Assembly (NCBI RefSeq): GCF_000024025.1
Contig: NC_013131.1
Span: 2,728,001-2,792,000 of the forward strand
DNA: 64,000 bases
Reading direction: 5' to 3'
Source of the DNA: Catenulispora acidiphila DSM 44928
GTDB taxonomy: Bacteria; Actinomycetota; Actinomycetes; Streptomycetales; Catenulisporaceae
In this document: positions 1-7,849 of the stretch, one piece after another
Layout of the letters: each line of letters begins with the position of its first letter
Numbering within the stretch: position 1 is the stretch's first letter
Notes under the pieces: model-generated
What the model saw: only the letters and a program-made list of their open reading frames with translations
The model's database searches: none
Told to the model about the DNA's origin: nothing
Made by a program: the position numbers and the translations under genes

Positions 1-272
1 AGGTTCACGCCGAGCCAGCCGTGGACGCCGACGTACGGCGGCCGGTAGAAGACGTCAGGGTCCTGCTCCATCCGCAGTTCCTGGACGCCCTCCGGCGCCG
101 GGCACCAGAAGCCCAGGCGCTTGCCGTGGTGGTGGCTGGAGAACATCGCCAGCGTGCGCTTGCCGCGGATGAACCAGGTCGGCTCGCCGTGGCTCTCGCG
201 CTCCTCGACCTCGGGCAGCGCCAGGCAGACGGCGCGGAGCCGGTCCAGCACGGCGGTCTCTTCGGGCGTCAT
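1..272 (-). CDS. MmcQ/YjbR family protein (3' end cut by window edge)
   Basis: The 90 visible N-terminal residues begin [20 protein letters not shown] and contain [19 protein letters not shown], a pattern typical of the MmcQ/YjbR family (small double-wing fold, sometimes DNA binding). The cellular role is not established for most members. The start ATG is preceded by GAGG about 8 nt upstream. The C-terminus lies beyond position 1. The gene is transcribed divergently from the TetR gene, and the palindrome at 322-339 lies between them, so the TetR protein may control both. The family call is good; the function is unknown. Confidence 0.75.
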   Translation of the reverse strand, partial: MTPEETAVLDRLRAVCLALPEVEERESHGEPTWFIRGKRTLAMFSSHHHGKRLGFWCPAPEGVQELRMEQDPDVFYRPPYVGVHGWLGVN

Positions 273-321
273 GTCACCATCCTCACGGTTCGCACTGACA
301 GATTCGACCAGGACCGCGCCG

Positions 322-339
322 GTTGAGCGAGCGCTCAAC
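322..339. promoter_or_regulatory. Predicted TetR operator palindrome
   Basis: GTTGAGCG-AG-CGCTCAAC is a perfect 8-bp inverted repeat with a 2-bp centre. It lies between the divergent MmcQ-like and TetR genes and overlaps the expected -35 position of the tetR promoter, so autoregulation is likely. That role is inferred. Confidence 0.7.
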
Positions 340-358
340 GAACCCTTGTGCGATCCGG

Positions 359-364
359 TACGGT
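359..364 (+). promoter_or_regulatory. -10 element (TACGGT) of the tetR gene
   Basis: TACGGT lies 6 nt before the ATG at 371, leaving no space for a ribosome binding site; the transcript is probably leaderless. Confidence 0.5.
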
Positions 365-370
365 CGCGGC

Positions 371-1015
371 ATGAGCTCCGACACCCGGGACCGCCTGCTG
401 CAGGGGACGATCGACGCCCTGCGGACCCAGGGCATCGCCGGGGTGTCGGCCCGGACCATCGCGGCGGCCGCCGGGGTGAACCAGGCGCTGGTGTTCTACC
501 ACTTCGGCAGCGTCGACGAACTGCTCGCGGCGGCGGCCATGTGGTCGACCGAGCAGCAGGTGGCCGCCTACCGGGAGCCGTTCGAGCGGGTGCGCTCGCT
601 GCGGGAGCTGCAGAAGGTCGGCCGCGAACTGCACACGCGGGAGAGCGCGGCGGGGAACGTCACGGTCCTGGGACAGATGCTCGCCGGGGCGCAGACGAAC
701 CCGGCGTTCGCCGCGGCGACGCGCGACGCGCTGGCGCTGTGGACCGTGGAGATCGAGCGGGTGCTGGCCCGGGTGCTGGCGGACTCCCCGCTCGGGGAGG
801 TCGCGGACGTGCCGGGGCTGGCGCGCGCGGTGGCGGCGTCCTTCATCGGGATGGAGCTGCTGGCGGCCGTCGACCCCGAGGGCGACAAGGCCGCGTTCCG
901 GGCCCTGGACCAGCTCGGCGCCCTGCTGGAGTACTTGGACGACCTGGGTCCGGCCTCGCGGGCGGCGGCGCGGCGCGCGGTGCGGACCGCCGTGCGGCGG
1001 TCGGTGCGCGCGTAG
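371..1015 (+). CDS. TetR-family transcriptional regulator
   Basis: A 214-residue protein with a typical TetR N-terminal helix-turn-helix (about residues 8-55; [21 protein letters not shown] followed by the F/Y-rich recognition helix end) and a variable ligand-binding C-terminal domain. The ATG at 371 was chosen over an in-frame GTG/TTG further upstream because it starts immediately before the HTH and sits 6 nt after a TACGGT -10 box. The palindrome at 322-339 just upstream is the likely operator. The ligand cannot be read from the sequence. Its divergent neighbour is the MmcQ/YjbR-like gene. The C-terminus is very Arg/Ala-rich. Confidence 0.88.
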   Translation: MSSDTRDRLLQGTIDALRTQGIAGVSARTIAAAAGVNQALVFYHFGSVDELLAAAAMWSTEQQVAAYREPFERVRSLRELQKVGRELHTRESAAGNVTVLGQMLAGAQTNPAFAAATRDALALWTVEIERVLARVLADSPLGEVADVPGLARAVAASFIGMELLAAVDPEGDKAAFRALDQLGALLEYLDDLGPASRAAARRAVRTAVRRSVRA

Positions 1016-1119
1016 GGCGGCGGCGCGGGAGCGGAGCCGCCCTGGCTGGACCGGTGTCTGTTGTTTGCGGGCTGCCGGCTGCCGGCTGTGTCTGCCGGCT
1101 CGGCGGTGCGCGACGCGGC

Positions 1120-1614
1120 TCAGGCGTCGCCGAACAGGTGCGCGTTGGCGGCCTTGACCAGCGGCTCGAACTCCGGGAACTCGACGACCTCGATCCCGGC
1201 CTCGCGGAGCAGCTCCGCGCCCTGGCAGTCCTCGACCAGCAGCGACGGCTCGCGCCAGGCGAACACCACGCGCCGGATACCGGAGGCGATGATCAGCTGG
1301 GTGCAGGTGAGCGGCCGGGATTTCCGGATCGAGCACGGCTCGAGCGAGGAGTAGACGGTCGCCCCGGACAACCGCGGGTGGTTCGGGCCGAGGGTGTTCA
1401 GCGCCGACTCCTCGGCGTGCACGTGCTCGTCGGTGTCGCGGGACCAGCCGCGGGCCAGCTCGCGGTCGTCGGCGTCGACGATCAGCGCCCCGACGTTGAA
1501 CGCGCCCGGCGCCGGCGGACAGCGCCAGGCGAGGTCGACGGCGGTGCTGAGCCATTCGCGGTCTTCCCCGCGGGTGCGGTTGGACAGGGGGGAGGCGGCG
1601 TCGATGGTGGTCAC
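1120..1614 (-). CDS. Cytidine/deoxycytidylate deaminase-fold protein (RibD deaminase-like)
   Basis: A 164-residue protein with the zinc-dependent deaminase motif: H66-A-E68 and PC at 93-94 with a second Cys at 104 (C-x9-C, the spacing seen in RibD deaminase domains). The C-terminal half (VEFPEFEPLVKAANAHLF) resembles riboflavin-specific deaminase N-domains, but no reductase domain is present. It probably deaminates a pyrimidine or pterin-like substrate; the exact substrate is not clear. The GTG at 1614 was chosen because GAGGG lies upstream at a usable distance. It has no riboflavin genes around it. It is convergent with the TetR gene and divergent from the HAD gene. Confidence 0.8.
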   Translation of the reverse strand: MTTIDAASPLSNRTRGEDREWLSTAVDLAWRCPPAPGAFNVGALIVDADDRELARGWSRDTDEHVHAEESALNTLGPNHPRLSGATVYSSLEPCSIRKSRPLTCTQLIIASGIRRVVFAWREPSLLVEDCQGAELLREAGIEVVEFPEFEPLVKAANAHLFGDA

Positions 1615-1829
1615 TTTCCAAAACCCTCGGTTCTGATCGGGTCCGGCCGGTGGATGGTGGGAGAGACGAGGAACGCGCGGGTGACCGGCACCGTCTCGCC
1701 TCGGCGGGCGCGGACGGCACGGGGTCTGGTCACAAGTCCCAACAGTAGTCGCGGCGGGCCGGGGATTCTCGGGTTCGCCGCCAAGCACGCCCGCGTGATC
1801 GCCGCGACGGAACCCGCCCCGCGGATTGG

Positions 1830-1835
1830 TATCTT
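1830..1835 (+). promoter_or_regulatory. -10 element (TATCTT) of the HAD gene
   Basis: TATCTT is followed by a 7-nt spacer and the ATG at 1843, consistent with a leaderless mRNA. Confidence 0.45.
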
Positions 1836-1842
1836 GATCGGC

Positions 1843-2511
1843 ATGCTCCGCCCCATACCGCCGGCCGCGGTGTTCTTCGACATGGACGGCCTGCTCATCG
1901 ACTCCGAGCCCACCTGGTTCCAGGCTGAGAAGGACATGCTCGCCGCCTACGGCTTCACCCTCGGCCCCGAGCACTACCCCCACGTCCTCGGCAAGCCGAT
2001 AGAGGTCTCCACCGCCTACCTCCTGGAACTCACCGGCCACCCGGTCAGCGCCGAGCAGTTCGCCGACGGCATCGAACTGGCGATGGTCGAGCGCCTGCGC
2101 GACGGCGTCCCGATGATGCCCGGCGCGAAGGACCTCCTGGTGGAGCTGGAGGCGGCGGGCCTGCCCCTGGCCCTGGTCTCGGCGTCCTCGCGCCGCATCG
2201 TGGACGCCTGCCTCCCGCTCATCGGCCCGGACCACTTCCGCGTCACCGTCTCCGGCGACGACGTCGAACGCAGCAAGCCCAACCCGGACCCGTACCTGCT
2301 GGCGGCGCGAAAGCTGGGCGTCGACCCCGCGCAGTGCGTGGTTCTGGAAGACTCGCCCACCGGCACCGCCGCCGGCCACGCCGCGGGCTGCCGCGTGATC
2401 GCGGTTCCGCACGCGGCGGAGGTCCCGGCCCGCGAGCGGGTGACGATCGTGGACTCGCTCCGGCGGGTGAACCTGGCCTTCCTGCGAGGCCTGTTCGACG
2501 AGCGGAGATAA
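1843..2511 (+). CDS. HAD-superfamily phosphatase (beta-phosphoglucomutase/CbbY-like)
   Basis: A 222-residue HAD hydrolase. Motif I is D13-M-D15-G, with D13 the expected nucleophile. Motif II is the SASS segment near residue 113. Motif III/IV covers the SKPNPDPYL and VVLEDSPTGTAAGHAAG segments. The helical cap between motifs I and II places it in the CbbY/beta-PGM-like subfamily, which dephosphorylates small sugar phosphates. The substrate cannot be assigned. It stands alone, with its own leaderless-type promoter, and is followed after 35 nt by the YidD-like gene on the same strand. Confidence 0.85.
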   Translation: MLRPIPPAAVFFDMDGLLIDSEPTWFQAEKDMLAAYGFTLGPEHYPHVLGKPIEVSTAYLLELTGHPVSAEQFADGIELAMVERLRDGVPMMPGAKDLLVELEAAGLPLALVSASSRRIVDACLPLIGPDHFRVTVSGDDVERSKPNPDPYLLAARKLGVDPAQCVVLEDSPTGTAAGHAAGCRVIAVPHAAEVPARERVTIVDSLRRVNLAFLRGLFDERR

Positions 2512-2546
2512 CTGGCCCTACAGGGCGAGAAAGCGGGGACGGGGGA

Positions 2547-3050
2547 ATGGGGGCGGCGATGGACGATGAGATCGGCACCGGCGAGATCCTCGACGAGGAC
2601 ACGGCCCGGCGCGACCGGCGACGCTGGAGTTCGGACAGGTGTCTGGACGACACCTGCGACCTGGAGTGCCTGTCCTCGGGCACCTGCTGTGAGTCGGCCG
2701 GCTTCCTCGACGGCAACTGCCTGCTGGGTCTCACAACCCTGACAGGCACCATCGGCGGACTCCTCGCCGCGCTCGCTGGCACCGGACCCGTCGGCCGGCG
2801 CCTACGGACCGAACCGCGGGTGCCGCCCGGACCGCTCGCGGCAGCCCTGCACCGAGGCGTGCGCTACTACCAGGTGCGGATCAGCGCGCGCCGTCCCGGC
2901 TATGGCGGCTGCCGCTACGCGCCGACGTGCTCGGCGTACGCGGCCGAGGCTTTGCGCCGCCACGGTGCGCTGAAGGGGACGCGGCTCGCCGCGCGACGGC
3001 TGCGGCGCTGCCGACCGGGGACGGCCGGAGGCTTGGACCCGGTGCCGTAG
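2547..3050 (+). CDS. YidD-like membrane protein insertion efficiency factor with a Cys-rich N-terminal extension
   Basis: The C-terminal part (about residues 100-155) carries the YidD signature: RYYQVRISARRPGYGGCRYAP, then TCSAYAAEALRRHGALKG and a final RRLRRCRP. YidD is a small membrane-associated factor that assists YidC/Sec insertion. This protein differs from ordinary YidD (70-100 residues) in having about 95 extra N-terminal residues, including a run of six closely spaced cysteines (about residues 33-51) and one hydrophobic segment (LLGLTTLTGTIGGLLAALAG). It is also not in the usual rpmH-rnpA-yidC context. The start may be ATG 2547 or ATG 2559; both follow G-rich stretches. Confidence 0.78.
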   Translation: MGAAMDDEIGTGEILDEDTARRDRRRWSSDRCLDDTCDLECLSSGTCCESAGFLDGNCLLGLTTLTGTIGGLLAALAGTGPVGRRLRTEPRVPPGPLAAALHRGVRYYQVRISARRPGYGGCRYAPTCSAYAAEALRRHGALKGTRLAARRLRRCRPGTAGGLDPVP

Positions 3051-3168
3051 CGGTCGTTTCGCGGCCTGAGAAGGTGGCACAAGGCGCTGCCCGACGCGCC
3101 AGCGCGGAATCGATACCAGCGGCGGGCCGACGCCTTTTTGGATTGCCGAGGGCGGCTCTTCTCTCGAA

Positions 3169-4224
3169 TCAGTCTTCTGGTTCGCTCTGCTCACTCACTG
3201 TGGCATCACTCGCAGTCGCAGTGCCCGCCGCGCTCCGACCTCGCTGCCCCGGCACCGCGTCCGACGCCTCGACCAGCTCCACCGGCGGCAGTACCGGCGG
3301 CGTGCCGCCGAACTCAGGGCACAGGGCCTTGTGATCGCACCAGTCGCACAGGCGCGAGGGGTTCGCGCGCCATTCGCCGCGCTCCGCCGCCGCGCGGATG
3401 GCGCTCCAGAGGGCGGCCACCTTGCGTTCGGTGGCGCGCAGGTCGGATTCGTCGGGGTCGTAGGTGACGATCTGGCTTTCGCCGCCGAGGTACATCAGCT
3501 GCAGGCGGCGGGGGACCACGCCTCGGGTCTTCCACAGGACCAGGGCGTAGAACTTCATCTGGAACAGGGCTTTGCCTTCGAAGGCCGGGCCCGGGGCGCG
3601 TCCTGTTTTGTAGTCCACCACGCGGAGCGCGCCGTTGGGCGCCACGTCGAGGCGGTCGACGAAGCCGCGCAGGAGGAGGCCGTCGGCGATGCGGGCGTGG
3701 ACGAAGAGTTCGCGCTCCGCCGGCTCCAGGCGGTTCGGGTCCTCCAGGCGGAAGTAGCGTTCCAGCAGGTCTACCGCGCCTTTGAGCCACGCCTCGTCGC
3801 CGCCTGCTTCCTCGGCGAGCGCCTTCAGCTCCGGGTCCGCCTGGACCATGCGCTCCCATTCCGGGGACAGCATGCCGGAGGCCGAGGTCGGGGTGCGCTG
3901 GCCGGTCGGCAGGTCGAAGAGGTGCTCCAGGACCGCGTGGATCAGGGTGCCGCGGGTCGCGGCGGCGCTTTTGCGTTCCGGGAGCTTGTCGATGACGCGG
4001 AAGCGGAACAGCAGCGGGCAGGTCATGAAGTCCGCCGCGCGGGACGGGGAGAGCGCCATCGGGAGGTTCACGGTCGTCGTGGCCGGCACCGGAACCGGCG
4101 CTGTCACAGCCGTCGTGGCAGCCACCGGAACACCCACCGTCGCGGCAGCCCCCACCACCGGATCAGGCGCGCCGGCCGTCGTCGTCACAGGGCCCGTCGT
4201 CGCCGGTGCGTCCATCGCGTCCAT
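3169..4224 (-). CDS. RecB-family exonuclease with predicted Fe-S cluster (Cas4/AddB-like nuclease)
   Basis: A 351-residue PD-(D/E)XK nuclease. Visible features are LSPSRAADFMTCPLLFRFR near the N-terminus of the nuclease domain, GTLIHAVLEHLF, the catalytic GFVDRLD and VVDYKTGRAP segments, and a C-terminal CDWCDHKALCPEF. The Cys in TCP together with the three C-terminal Cys matches the four ligands of the AddB/Cas4 4Fe-4S staple. The first ~55 residues are an Ala/Pro/Thr/Val-rich extension. The upstream start at 4224 is supported by TAGGGT 8 nt before it and by GAGG. In many actinobacteria this nuclease lies beside the M50 protease and trmI in the proteasome neighbourhood, as here; its role there is unknown. 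Confidence 0.88.
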   Translation of the reverse strand: MDAMDAPATTGPVTTTAGAPDPVVGAAATVGVPVAATTAVTAPVPVPATTTVNLPMALSPSRAADFMTCPLLFRFRVIDKLPERKSAAATRGTLIHAVLEHLFDLPTGQRTPTSASGMLSPEWERMVQADPELKALAEEAGGDEAWLKGAVDLLERYFRLEDPNRLEPAERELFVHARIADGLLLRGFVDRLDVAPNGALRVVDYKTGRAPGPAFEGKALFQMKFYALVLWKTRGVVPRRLQLMYLGGESQIVTYDPDESDLRATERKVAALWSAIRAAAERGEWRANPSRLCDWCDHKALCPEFGGTPPVLPPVELVEASDAVPGQRGRSAAGTATASDATVSEQSEPED

Positions 4225-4232
4225 GGGCCTCG

Positions 4233-4238
4233 ACCCTA
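4233..4238 (-). promoter_or_regulatory. -10 element (TAGGGT) of the RecB-like gene
   Basis: On the minus strand TAGGGT is followed by 8 nt and the ATG at 4224. A GAGG lies in the spacer, so either leaderless or short-leader initiation is possible. Confidence 0.45.
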
Positions 4239-4325
4239 CTCGTCGGTACCGACATCCCCGGCGGCGGGCACGCCGTGTGACGAGATCGCCCGCGCGGTGA
4301 GTGGTCTTGCAAGTTCGCCTGCGCA

Positions 4326-4331
4326 TAGAGT
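4326..4331 (+). promoter_or_regulatory. -10 element (TAGAGT) of the M50 protease gene
   Basis: TAGAGT, a 7-nt spacer, then GTG at 4339. No Shine-Dalgarno sequence is visible. Confidence 0.5.
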
Positions 4332-4338
4332 CAAAGAC

Positions 4339-5613
4339 GTGGCGGAAGACGAGGGCAGGCAGAGCGCCGGCGGCGCCGGCTCGGGTGACGACGGCGGCAA
4401 GTCCGGCCGCCCGCAGGTCGCCCGAGGTCCGGGCCTGCGCCTGGGGCGGCCTTTCGGCATCCCGCTGTATGTCTCCCCGTCCTGGTTCGTCGTCGCCGCC
4501 TTCATCACAGTCCTGCTGGCTCCGCAGGCCGGGGACGCCTCCGACCCGACCAACGACTTCGGCAACGAGCTCGGCGGCTGGCGGTACGTGCTTTCCCTGG
4601 CCTACGCCGTGTTCCTGTACGCCTCGGTCGTGGTCCACGAACTCGCGCACTCCGCCCTCGCCAAGCGCCTGGGCCTGCCGGTGCGCCGCATCGTCATCCA
4701 CTTCCTCGGCGGCGTCTCGGAGATCGAGAAGGAGTCCGACACCCCCGGCAAGGCCTTCTGGATCGCCTTCGCCGGCCCTCTGACCTCCGCCGCGCTGGCC
4801 GGCATCGGGTTCGCGATCTACCAGGTCATCCCGCACGACGACACCGTCAGCCTGGGCCAGAAGGTCGCCGCCACGCTGATCTTCGGCTTCTGGGCCTCCA
4901 ACCTGCTGGTCGCGCTGTTCAACCTGCTCCCCGGGCTACCGCTGGACGGCGGCCAGATGCTGCGCGCCGCGGTCTGGAAGGCCAGCGGCAAGCCGATGAC
5001 CGGGACGCTCGCCGCCGCGTGGGCCGGCCGGGTTTTGGCGATCGCGGTGTTCGTCGTGATGAACCTGATCTACGTCCGCGACGGGAACATCCAGCCCTTT
5101 GGCCTGGGCCTGGCGGTCTTCATGGCGATGTTCATCTGGTTCGGCGCGACCCAGGCGCTGGTCGTGGCCAAGCTGCGCGAACGCATCCCGGGCCTGTCGG
5201 CGCGCCGGATGACCCGCCGCGCGATCAGCGTGGAGGCCCGCACCCCGCTGGCCGAGGCGCTGCGCCGCGCGCACGAGGTGAACGCCCGCGGCATCGTCCT
5301 GGTCGACGGCAACGAGCGCCCCACCGGCCTGGTGAACGAGGCGCAGGTGATCGCCACCCCCGAGCAGCGCCGCCCCTGGATCGAGGCCGGCGACGTCGCG
5401 CGCCCGCTGGACCCGAACCTGATAGTGGCCGCCGACCTCACCGGCGAGGAGCTGCTGGACGTGCTGCGCGCCAACCCCGCCCCGGAGTACCTGGTCGTCG
5501 AGCCGACCGGGGAGATCGTCGGGGTGCTGGCGGCCTCGGACGTGCAGGCGGCGTTCCTGGGCAAGCCGCCGAGCCCGCCCTCGCCGCCGGCCCAGCGCCG
5601 AATGCCGGTCTAG
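4339..5613 (+). CDS. M50 site-2 protease family membrane metalloprotease with CBS domains
   Basis: A 424-residue integral membrane protein. The zinc motif is H100-E101-L-A-H104 within a transmembrane helix, and the second conserved motif NLLPGLPLDGG supplies the third ligand near D203. Six or so hydrophobic segments are visible between residues 40 and 285. The cytoplasmic C-terminal half (about 290-415) has a tandem CBS pair, as in the SpoIVFB/Rip3-like branch of site-2 proteases. Members cleave transmembrane substrates such as anti-sigma factors; no obvious substrate gene is adjacent. It is divergent from the RecB-like gene and 46 nt upstream of trmI, an arrangement conserved in actinomycetes. 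Confidence 0.9.
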   Translation: MAEDEGRQSAGGAGSGDDGGKSGRPQVARGPGLRLGRPFGIPLYVSPSWFVVAAFITVLLAPQAGDASDPTNDFGNELGGWRYVLSLAYAVFLYASVVVHELAHSALAKRLGLPVRRIVIHFLGGVSEIEKESDTPGKAFWIAFAGPLTSAALAGIGFAIYQVIPHDDTVSLGQKVAATLIFGFWASNLLVALFNLLPGLPLDGGQMLRAAVWKASGKPMTGTLAAAWAGRVLAIAVFVVMNLIYVRDGNIQPFGLGLAVFMAMFIWFGATQALVVAKLRERIPGLSARRMTRRAISVEARTPLAEALRRAHEVNARGIVLVDGNERPTGLVNEAQVIATPEQRRPWIEAGDVARPLDPNLIVAADLTGEELLDVLRANPAPEYLVVEPTGEIVGVLAASDVQAAFLGKPPSPPSPPAQRRMPV

Positions 5614-5647
5614 ACGCATGCCGGTCTAGGGGGACCAGCAGCGCCGG

Positions 5648-5653
5648 TAGGCT
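5648..5653 (+). promoter_or_regulatory. -10 element (TAGGCT) of trmI
   Basis: TAGGCT, 6-nt spacer, ATG at 5660; leaderless configuration. Confidence 0.5.
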
Positions 5654-5659
5654 GAAGGG

Positions 5660-6652
5660 ATGGACAGCACGCCCTCAGCGCCCCCCTCCGAGCCGACCGG
5701 CGCGGACCACCGCCGCGGCCTCTTCAAGCCCGGCGACCAGGTTCAGCTCACCGACGCCAAGGGCCGGATGAGCACCATCACCTTGCAGGCGGGCAAGCAG
5801 TACCACACGCACAAGGGCTCCTTCGAGCACGACGAGCTGATCGGCTCGCCCGAGGGCGTGGTCGTGAAGACCTCCGGCGGCAACGAGTACCTGGCGCTGC
5901 GTCCCCTGCTGTCCGACTTCGTGCTGTCGATGCCGCGCGGCGCGGCCGTGGTCTACCCCAAGGACGCCGGCCAGATCGTGCAGATGGCCGACATCTTCCC
6001 CGGCGCCCGCGTGGTCGAGGCCGGCGTCGGCTCCGGGGCGCTGACCTGCTCGCTGCTGCGGGCCGTGGGCGATTCCGGCAGCGTGCACTCCTACGAGCGC
6101 CGCGAGGAGTTCGCCGAGATCGCGGCGAAGAACGTGCGCTCCTTCTTCGGCGCCGAGCACCCGGCGTGGGAGCTGACCATCGGCGACCTGGCCGAGAAGC
6201 TGGTCGACGAGGAGGTCGACCGCGTCGTGCTGGACATGCTGGCGCCGTGGGACTGCGTGGACGCGGTCGCCAAGGCGCTGGTGCCCGGCGGCGTGATCGT
6301 CTGCTACGTCGCGACCACCACGCAGCTGTCCCGCACCGTGGAGACGCTGCGGACGCACGGCGCCTTCACCGAGCCGCAGCCGTGGGAGTCGATGGTGCGC
6401 GGGTGGCACGTCGAGGGCCTGGCGGTGCGCCCGGACCACCGCATGATCGGGCACACCGGCTTCCTGGTGACCGCGCGGCGGCTCGCCGACGGGGTGACCC
6501 CGCCGGTGCGGCGGCGCCGGCCGTCCAAGGGCGCGTACGCCGCGGACTACGCCGCCGAGGGCGCCACGCCCGCCGCCGGGAGTGTCGCCGACCCGGAGTT
6601 CAACGAGGACGGCACGGTGACCAGTTCGGTCGCGCGCCGCGTGCTGCCGTAA
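5660..6652 (+). CDS. trmI: tRNA (adenine-58-N1)-methyltransferase
   Basis: A 330-residue protein. The small N-terminal beta domain (about 20-95; LFKPGDQVQLTD, and the PKD at the domain junction) precedes a Rossmann SAM-binding domain with motif I VVEAGVGSGALT, then YERREEFAEIA (acidic SAM ribose contact) and the catalytic-site LDMLAPWD. These are hallmarks of bacterial/archaeal TrmI, which makes m1A58 in the T loop of tRNA. The C-terminal ~60 residues are a variable tail after the VARRLADG segment. TrmI typically sits next to the ARC gene in actinomycetes; here a 5.7-kb transporter cassette and ferredoxin intervene. Confidence 0.93.
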   Translation: MDSTPSAPPSEPTGADHRRGLFKPGDQVQLTDAKGRMSTITLQAGKQYHTHKGSFEHDELIGSPEGVVVKTSGGNEYLALRPLLSDFVLSMPRGAAVVYPKDAGQIVQMADIFPGARVVEAGVGSGALTCSLLRAVGDSGSVHSYERREEFAEIAAKNVRSFFGAEHPAWELTIGDLAEKLVDEEVDRVVLDMLAPWDCVDAVAKALVPGGVIVCYVATTTQLSRTVETLRTHGAFTEPQPWESMVRGWHVEGLAVRPDHRMIGHTGFLVTARRLADGVTPPVRRRRPSKGAYAADYAAEGATPAAGSVADPEFNEDGTVTSSVARRVLP

Positions 6653-6789
6653 CACCCGCTCTGTCCGCTCGCGGGCAGGGCGAAGCACGGCCTGGAGGAA
6701 CTGGGTCCCGAGATAGGGACTGGCCAACATTCCAGGACATCACAAGATCGCGAATATAAGAAGCCTTGTAGTCATCTGTTCACCGAAAC

Positions 6790-6818
6790 GTCGCGGGAAC
6801 GCAACTCGGACCCGCGAC
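6790..6818. promoter_or_regulatory. Inverted repeat upstream of the sugar ABC operon
   Basis: GTCGCGGG, 13 nt, CCCGCGAC: perfect 8-bp arms just upstream of the first permease start at 6830. It could be an operator or a leader hairpin. The preceding 6720-6780 stretch is AT-rich (ATATAAG) and is the probable promoter. No regulator gene accompanies the operon. Confidence 0.5.
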
Positions 6819-6829
6819 AGTTTCGTGCC

Positions 6830-7786
6830 GTGACCGCAACGACCGAGGCCGCCAAGACCGCCGCCGCACCGTCCGGACCCCAGCGCCGGCGGGCGGCCCG
6901 CGACTTCCGCTCCACCCGCTGGGGCTGGGCGTACTCGGCTCCGGCCGTGCTCGTGTTCCTGGCCTTCGTGATCATCCCGACCGGGTACACGTTCTACGTC
7001 TCGCTGTGGAAGTGGAACGCGCTGAACCCGGCGCTGTCGAAGTTCAAGGGCCTGGGCAACTACTCGCGGCTGTTCGACGCGACGCAGCCGACGTTCCTCA
7101 GCAGCCTGTGGCACTCCCTGTACTTCACCGGCGCGATGGTGGTCGGCGGGACCGTGATCTCGCTCAGTCTGGCGCTGCTGCTCCAGCGCGGCGGCGCGCT
7201 GCTGAACGGCACCCGCGCGGCGATCTTCCTGCCGCACGCCACGCCGATCATCGCCACCTCGATGATCTGGACCTGGATCTTCAACGACAAGTTCGGCCTG
7301 GCCGACTGGGTCCTGCACAGCCTGCACCTGCCGACCTCGCAGTGGTTGCAGTCCTCGTCCTCGGCGATGCCCGCGGTCGTGATCTACAGCCTGTGGCACG
7401 AGGTCGGGTTCACCACCGTGGTGTTCCTCGGCGGGCTGGCCACGCTGTCCAACGAGCTGTCCGAGGCCGCGCGGGTCGACGGCTGCTCGGCGTGGCAGGA
7501 GTTCTGGCACGTCACCTGGCACCAGCTCAAGCCGGTCACCGTGTTCGTCGTCGCCATCACCGCGATCACCTCGCTGCAGGCCTTCACGCAGTTCTACCAA
7601 CTGGCCAACGGCGGCCCGGCGTACGCCACCACGACCCTGAGCTACCTGGTCTACCAGGAGGCCTTCGTCCTGAGCGACACCGGCTACGGCGCGGCGCTGG
7701 CCGTGGTCCTGTTCGCCGTCACCGTCTTCTTCACGCTCGTCCGGCGCCGCACGGCTGCCGGCGGCGACTCGCACGCTCTCGTCTGA
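6830..7786 (+). CDS. Sugar ABC transporter permease (MalF/UgpA-like)
   Basis: A 318-residue CUT1-type permease with about six hydrophobic segments: WGWAYSAPAVLVFLAFVII at residues 30-50, then a long periplasmic region, then the core. The cytoplasmic EAA loop is visible as LSEAARVDGCSAWQEFWHV (about 216-235), which docks on the ATPase. It is the first gene of a five-gene operon: permease, binding protein, permease, HAD phosphatase, beta-CASP hydrolase. The operon contains no ATPase gene, so it probably uses a shared MsiK-type ATPase encoded elsewhere. The GTG at 6830 was chosen as the likely start; another GTG lies 5 nt upstream but out of frame. Confidence 0.88.
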   Translation: MTATTEAAKTAAAPSGPQRRRAARDFRSTRWGWAYSAPAVLVFLAFVIIPTGYTFYVSLWKWNALNPALSKFKGLGNYSRLFDATQPTFLSSLWHSLYFTGAMVVGGTVISLSLALLLQRGGALLNGTRAAIFLPHATPIIATSMIWTWIFNDKFGLADWVLHSLHLPTSQWLQSSSSAMPAVVIYSLWHEVGFTTVVFLGGLATLSNELSEAARVDGCSAWQEFWHVTWHQLKPVTVFVVAITAITSLQAFTQFYQLANGGPAYATTTLSYLVYQEAFVLSDTGYGAALAVVLFAVTVFFTLVRRRTAAGGDSHALV

Positions 7787-7849
7787 ACCCGTACCGGCAC
7801 CGAACCCGTACCGCCACCCCACCCCTCGACATCGGGAGACCGAAGACCC

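Noticed and set aside
335-1720. Long minus-strand reading frame over tetR and the deaminase-like gene
   Set aside because: It is an antisense shadow of the GC-rich tetR gene; composition is Arg/Pro/Ala noise with no domain.
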